DNA of 51,802 nt, from positions 1 through 51,802 of the forward strand of contig CALKTH010000007.1 in assembly GCA_937997485.1 (NCBI GenBank). Reading direction: 5' to 3'. Both the position numbers and the translations under genes were made by a program. Origin of the DNA: an uncultured Acidimicrobiales bacterium (GTDB lineage Bacteria > Actinomycetota > Acidimicrobiia > Acidimicrobiales > SZUA-35). This document shows, one piece after another, positions 48,478 to 51,802 of this stretch (position 1 is its first letter; every line of letters begins with the position of its first letter). The notes under the pieces are model-generated. The model worked only from the letters and a program-made list of their open reading frames with translations, had not been told where the DNA came from and did no database searches.

Positions 48478-50223
48478 TCAACCGATCACGAAGGGGTCGC
48501 GGGTGACGCCATCGAGCTCGACCCACACCGTCTTGGTCTGGAGGAACGCGTCGAGCGCTTCGAGACCGTTGTCCTTGCCGTAGCCGCTCTGCTTGAACCC
48601 ACCGAAGGGGGCCATGTAGCTGACGTTGCGGTAGGTGTTGATCCACACCGTGCCGACGTTGAGCTTGCGGGCCATGCGATGACCCCGGCGAATGTCGTTG
48701 GTCCACACACCGGCGGCAAGGCCGTAGTCGGAGTCGTTCGCCAGCCCGACCACTTCGTCTTCGGACTGGAACCGCATGACGGCAAGCACCGGCCCGAAGA
48801 CTTCTTCTCGCACGATCGAGCAGGAGTTGTCGACGTCGGTCAGCACGGTCGGGCGAACGAAGCGGCCACCGAGATCGGGATCAACGACACCGCCGGCCGC
48901 AACCGTGGCGCCCTCGGCGATTGCGTCGTTGATCATCGACAGGATGCGATCCCGCTGATCGTCGGATGCGGCAGGACCCATCTCGGTGGCGATGTCGCTC
49001 GGATCGCCCAGCACGAGTTCGGCCGCCCGGCCCACAAGGCGGCTGATCACCTCATCGGCGATCGATTCGTGGATGTAGGCCCGAGAGCCGGCAACACAGG
49101 TTTGTCCACTGGCGGCGAAGATCCCGGCCAACAGACCATTTGTGGCCGCTTCGATGTCGGCATCTTCGAAGAGGATCTGCGGTGACTTGCCGCCCAGTTC
49201 GAGAACGGCTGGCGTGAGGTTCTCGGCCGCAGCTCGGGCCACATGCTTGGCCGTGGCGCCGCCACCGGTGAAGGTGAGCTTGTCGATGCCTGGGTGCGAA
49301 CTGATGGCCTGGCCCACACCAGCGCCGCCAGTGACGACATTGATGACGCCGGGCGGAAAGCCCACTTCGGCGGCCCGCTCGGCCAGCATCAGCGCCGTGA
49401 CCGGCGTGATGTCCGACGGCTTCACCACGACCGTGCAACCAGCGGCCAGCAGCGGACCGAGCTTCCAGGTGAGCAGCGCCAACGGCGAGTTCCACGGAAT
49501 GATGGCGCCGACGACACCCTTGGGCACTCGCTCGGTGTAGACGAGGAAGTTGGGAGCCGGGCTGGGGATCTGATCGCCCGTGATCTTGTCGGCCATGCCG
49601 GCGAAGTAGTCGAGATAGCTCTCGAGACTCTTCGCTTGCGCAGTGGTTTCGCGAATAATCTTGCCGTTGTCTCGGGTCTCGGCCAGACCGAGTTCCTCGG
49701 CGTCTCGGGTGAGCGCCGCACCGAGCGCCCGCATGAGCGCCGCCCGTTCACGAGCCGGCATCGTCGCCCAGGGCCCGGACTCGAACGCTTGGCGCGCTGC
49801 GGCCACGGCAACGTCGACCGCATCAGGATCGTCGGCCACCTCGGCCCACACCTCGCCGGTGAAGGGGTTGCTCGTCGTCATGCGGGCCCCGCTGGGCGGG
49901 GCCACAAAGGATCCATCGATCCAGTTGTCGAAGGTTTCGAGGTTATCCACGGGAGCTCCGTCGTCGGTGTGAGTAGAGATAGGGTCTGCGGCTGAGGCCG
50001 AGGACACGATCGAGATGGCTTGTGCGGGGCACGCCTCAACGACCGCTTCCGCTCGAAGCCGAGGCAGTAGTCCGCTGCCGGTCACGTGAGCGATGCCTGT
50101 GGCATCGTCGATGACGAAGGTGGCCTCCTCGCGCAGTTCGCAATGACCAGACCCGACACAGACCTCGTCACTGACCGCAACGGCAACCAAGTCCTCTGCT
50201 TCGGCTTGGTTGGCCTCGCTCAT
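48478..50223 (-). CDS. Ferredoxin-aldehyde dehydrogenase fusion
   Basis: A 581-residue fusion. Residues about 12-75 are a [3Fe-4S]-type ferredoxin like those that serve bacterial P450s: C22-VGSGH-C28 and C65-P in EACPAQAI. A linker leads to a full ALDH from about residue 95, with PWNSPLALLTWKLGPLLAAG, ELGGKSPQILFEDADIEA and the catalytic C376 in SGQTCVAGSRAY. ALDHs do not need an iron-sulfur centre, so the ferredoxin probably feeds the P450 encoded two genes upstream and keeps P450, aldehyde and dehydrogenase together (inference). ATG 50223 overlaps the aminotransferase stop (ATGA). Confidence 0.92.
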   Translation of the reverse strand: MSEANQAEAEDLVAVAVSDEVCVGSGHCELREEATFVIDDATGIAHVTGSGLLPRLRAEAVVEACPAQAISIVSSASAADPISTHTDDGAPVDNLETFDNWIDGSFVAPPSGARMTTSNPFTGEVWAEVADDPDAVDVAVAAARQAFESGPWATMPARERAALMRALGAALTRDAEELGLAETRDNGKIIRETTAQAKSLESYLDYFAGMADKITGDQIPSPAPNFLVYTERVPKGVVGAIIPWNSPLALLTWKLGPLLAAGCTVVVKPSDITPVTALMLAERAAEVGFPPGVINVVTGGAGVGQAISSHPGIDKLTFTGGGATAKHVARAAAENLTPAVLELGGKSPQILFEDADIEAATNGLLAGIFAASGQTCVAGSRAYIHESIADEVISRLVGRAAELVLGDPSDIATEMGPAASDDQRDRILSMINDAIAEGATVAAGGVVDPDLGGRFVRPTVLTDVDNSCSIVREEVFGPVLAVMRFQSEDEVVGLANDSDYGLAAGVWTNDIRRGHRMARKLNVGTVWINTYRNVSYMAPFGGFKQSGYGKDNGLEALDAFLQTKTVWVELDGVTRDPFVIG

Positions 50224-51512
50224 CGAGCGCCCGCTTCTTCGAAGCACGCTTCGAGGATCGCCATGCCTGCATCGATCTGGGCTTCCGTTGCCACGAGCGG
50301 CACGAGGACACGGATCACATTCGAGTCCACGCCCGCAGCCATGAGGACAAGACCCTTGTCGAACGCCCCGTTGACCACGGCTGCGGTGGTCTCGGCGTCG
50401 GGCTGACCTTGTGCATCGACCACTTCAATTCCGAGCATTGGTCCCAAGCCTCGCACATCGCCGATGGCGTGGATGCGTTTGGCCGCATCGTCCAGCCGGG
50501 CTCGCATTCGGGCGCCAAGCGCCTTGGCCGAATCTTGGAAGTCGCTATCGAGGACCTGGGTGATGGCGACCTTGGCTGCGGCGCACGACAGGGGGTTACC
50601 TCCGTAGGTGCCACCGAGGCCGCCCTTGTGAACACAATCCATGAGTTCGGCTCGACCACTGACGCCGGAGATCGGGAGCCCGCCGCCCATCGACTTGGCC
50701 CAGGTCATCAGGTCTGGGGTCACGCCGTAGTGCTCAACCGCAGACGGGGTGCCAGTGCGTCCCATGCCGGACTGCACCTCATCAGCGATGATCAGAATCC
50801 CGTGCTCGGCCGCGATCTCGTGCAACCGCATTGGGTAGTCGTCGGGCATGGGAAGGAAGCCACCCTCACCCTGGACCGGCTCGTAAATGATCGCCGCGAC
50901 CTTGCTGGGGTCGATCTGGTTTTTGAACAGGCGGTGCAGTCCCTCGATGGCGTCATCAGAGGAGATGCCTCGGAACGGGTACGGACCGGTGGCGCGGTAG
51001 ACCTCGGGCGCCGCCGGGCCGAGGGCGTACTTGTACGGCTTCACCTTGGCGGTCAGCGTCATGGTCATGAGCGTGCGGCCGTGGAAAGCGTTGTCGAGGC
51101 AGATGATGCCTTCGCGGCCCGTGGCGTAGCGGGCGATCTTGATGGCGTTCTCGACGGCCTCGGCGCCCGAGTTGGCGAGGAACGCCTTCTTCTCGAAGTC
51201 ACCGGGATGACACTGACAGAGAAGACGGCAGACATCGATGTACGGCTCGTAGCTGTGCAGCGAGAAGCACTGGTGGAGGTACTCATCGAGCTGCTCTTTG
51301 ACGGCGGCGATGATGTCGGGGTTCGAGTGGCCGTGGTTGGCCGTGCCGATGCCGCCGACGAAGTCGAGAAACTCACGCCCGTCCACGTCCCAGAGCTTGG
51401 CGCCCTCGGCCTTTTCGACGAAGAACGGGCGGCCGATGACGCTCGACGACACCCACTGATCGCGTTCGGCGGCCAGGCGGTCGGTATTCGGGGTGGGATG
51501 AATGGTTGTCAT
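50220..51512 (-). CDS. gabT: Class III (GABA-type) PLP aminotransferase
   Basis: A 430-residue omega-aminotransferase. SGAEAVENAIKIAR and NAFHGRTLMTMTLT are the PLP-phosphate region, IADEVQSGMGRTG supplies the PLP Asp, and the Schiff-base Lys is in MTWAKSMGGGLPISG. GGTYGGNPLSCAAA and the late Arg region are typical of 4-aminobutyrate aminotransferases. It would turn GABA or a related omega-amine into a semialdehyde for the fused ALDH downstream. The symbol is given for the family; the true substrate may be another amine. ATG 51512 overlaps the P450 stop. The minus-strand frame reads on upstream, but that part is out of frame with the P450. Confidence 0.9.
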   Translation of the reverse strand: MTTIHPTPNTDRLAAERDQWVSSSVIGRPFFVEKAEGAKLWDVDGREFLDFVGGIGTANHGHSNPDIIAAVKEQLDEYLHQCFSLHSYEPYIDVCRLLCQCHPGDFEKKAFLANSGAEAVENAIKIARYATGREGIICLDNAFHGRTLMTMTLTAKVKPYKYALGPAAPEVYRATGPYPFRGISSDDAIEGLHRLFKNQIDPSKVAAIIYEPVQGEGGFLPMPDDYPMRLHEIAAEHGILIIADEVQSGMGRTGTPSAVEHYGVTPDLMTWAKSMGGGLPISGVSGRAELMDCVHKGGLGGTYGGNPLSCAAAKVAITQVLDSDFQDSAKALGARMRARLDDAAKRIHAIGDVRGLGPMLGIEVVDAQGQPDAETTAAVVNGAFDKGLVLMAAGVDSNVIRVLVPLVATEAQIDAGMAILEACFEEAGAR

Positions 51513-51802
51513 TGCTTGACCTCCACGGCCATGTCCACCGACAGCACGCCGTGAACGAAGTTCGATGGGGCTCGGACGGGTTCGCCCAGCCGGTCGAGGT
51601 GGATGTTGCGAGCCGCCATCTCTTCGAGCAGCACCTGGATTTCGAGGCGGGCGAGGTAGGCCCCGAGGCACATGTGAGGGCCGGAGCCGCCAAAGGAGAA
51701 TTGGGGGTTGTCGACTCGTCCGATGTCGAAGCGGAACGGGTCGTCGAACACGGTCTCGTCTCGGTTCGCCGAGGCGTACCACATGACAACTTTCTCTCCG
51801 GC
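51509..51802 (-). CDS. Cytochrome P450, C-terminal part (cut by the window edge)
   Basis: The last 97 codons of a P450. The heme loop FSFGGSGPHMCLGAYLARLE contains the invariant Cys. Before it stand AGEKVVMWYASANRDETVFDDPFRFDIGR, the strand and meander that precede the loop, and after it the L helix and C-terminal beta strands. The gene continues beyond base 51802, so an internal ATG at 51784 is not its start. It is coupled by ATGA to the aminotransferase and lies in one operon with the ferredoxin-ALDH fusion, its likely electron donor. Substrate unknown. Confidence 0.93.
   Translation of the reverse strand, partial: AGEKVVMWYASANRDETVFDDPFRFDIGRVDNPQFSFGGSGPHMCLGAYLARLEIQVLLEEMAARNIHLDRLGEPVRAPSNFVHGVLSVDMAVEVKQ

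Noticed and set aside
51513..51782. N-terminal extension of the aminotransferase over the P450 end
   Set aside because: The extension overlaps the P450 heme-loop region in another frame, while ATG 51512 gives the normal family start and an ATGA overlap.

Overview
The window is about 51.8 kb of high-GC DNA from an actinomycete. The best guess is an uncultured or marine Acidimicrobiia of the Ilumatobacter type, judged from an F420-type LLM oxidoreductase, a P450 with a [3Fe-4S] ferredoxin, a SARP regulator, a UGSC selenoprotein, four-base start/stop overlaps and many apparently leaderless starts. No rRNA, tRNA, CRISPR array, transposase or phage gene was seen. It reads as a catabolic, regulator-rich chromosomal region.

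Layout. 1-5.7 kb: a sulfatase, then a PAS-AraC regulator divergent from a bifunctional proline dehydrogenase/P5C dehydrogenase (putA). 5.8-9.4 kb: a large MalT-like LuxR regulator divergent from an SRPBCC protein and an esterase. 9.4-17.4 kb: a MarR-headed operon with 3-hydroxyanthranilate dioxygenase, kynureninase, kynurenine monooxygenase and tryptophan dioxygenase, continuing into an aldehyde dehydrogenase, an atypical DHDPS-like protein and an aspartate-dehydrogenase-like protein. Tryptophan is opened to aminocarboxymuconate semialdehyde, but no decarboxylase is present. 17.6-22.1 kb: a MerR-copA-copZ copper-export unit whose transcript runs by overlapping codons into a Hyi-like isomerase and an SDR. 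22.1-29.6 kb: mixed metabolic genes (amidohydrolase, thioesterases, serine dehydratase, hydrolase, tautomerase, MBL hydrolase), a decayed patch, and a membrane protein-TetR pair. 29.6-33.6 kb: a SARP-alpha/beta-hydrolase fusion behind a zinc-site-less homocysteine-methyltransferase homologue, divergent from an orphan ECF sigma factor. The shared promoter carries two mirrored arrays of three 7-mers at 11-bp spacing. 33.0-35.6 kb: NudK, DeoR, MarR and a cytochrome c with an LPXTG sorting signal. 35.8-41.5 kb: LLM oxidoreductase and acyl-CoA ligase, divergent from TetR-thioesterase and a two-gene unit encoding a UGSC selenoprotein with an in-frame UGA that ordinary gene calling would read as a stop. 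41.5-43.7 kb: a leucine-rich-repeat protein and a methyltransferase. 43.8-51.8 kb: a GntR-linked set with a CitE-like lyase, mesaconyl-CoA-hydratase-like MaoC protein, CaiB CoA-transferase, gamma-glutamyl-GABA hydrolase, GABA-type aminotransferase, a ferredoxin-aldehyde dehydrogenase fusion and the end of a P450.

The main observations are the selenoprotein and its downstream hairpin, the SARP/ECF bidirectional promoter, the extended kynurenine operon whose three gaps are each bridged by a micro-ORF, the wall-anchored cytochrome, the ferredoxin-ALDH fusion, and several intergenic palindromic elements. Functions come from reading motifs and gene order by eye; no database search was run.
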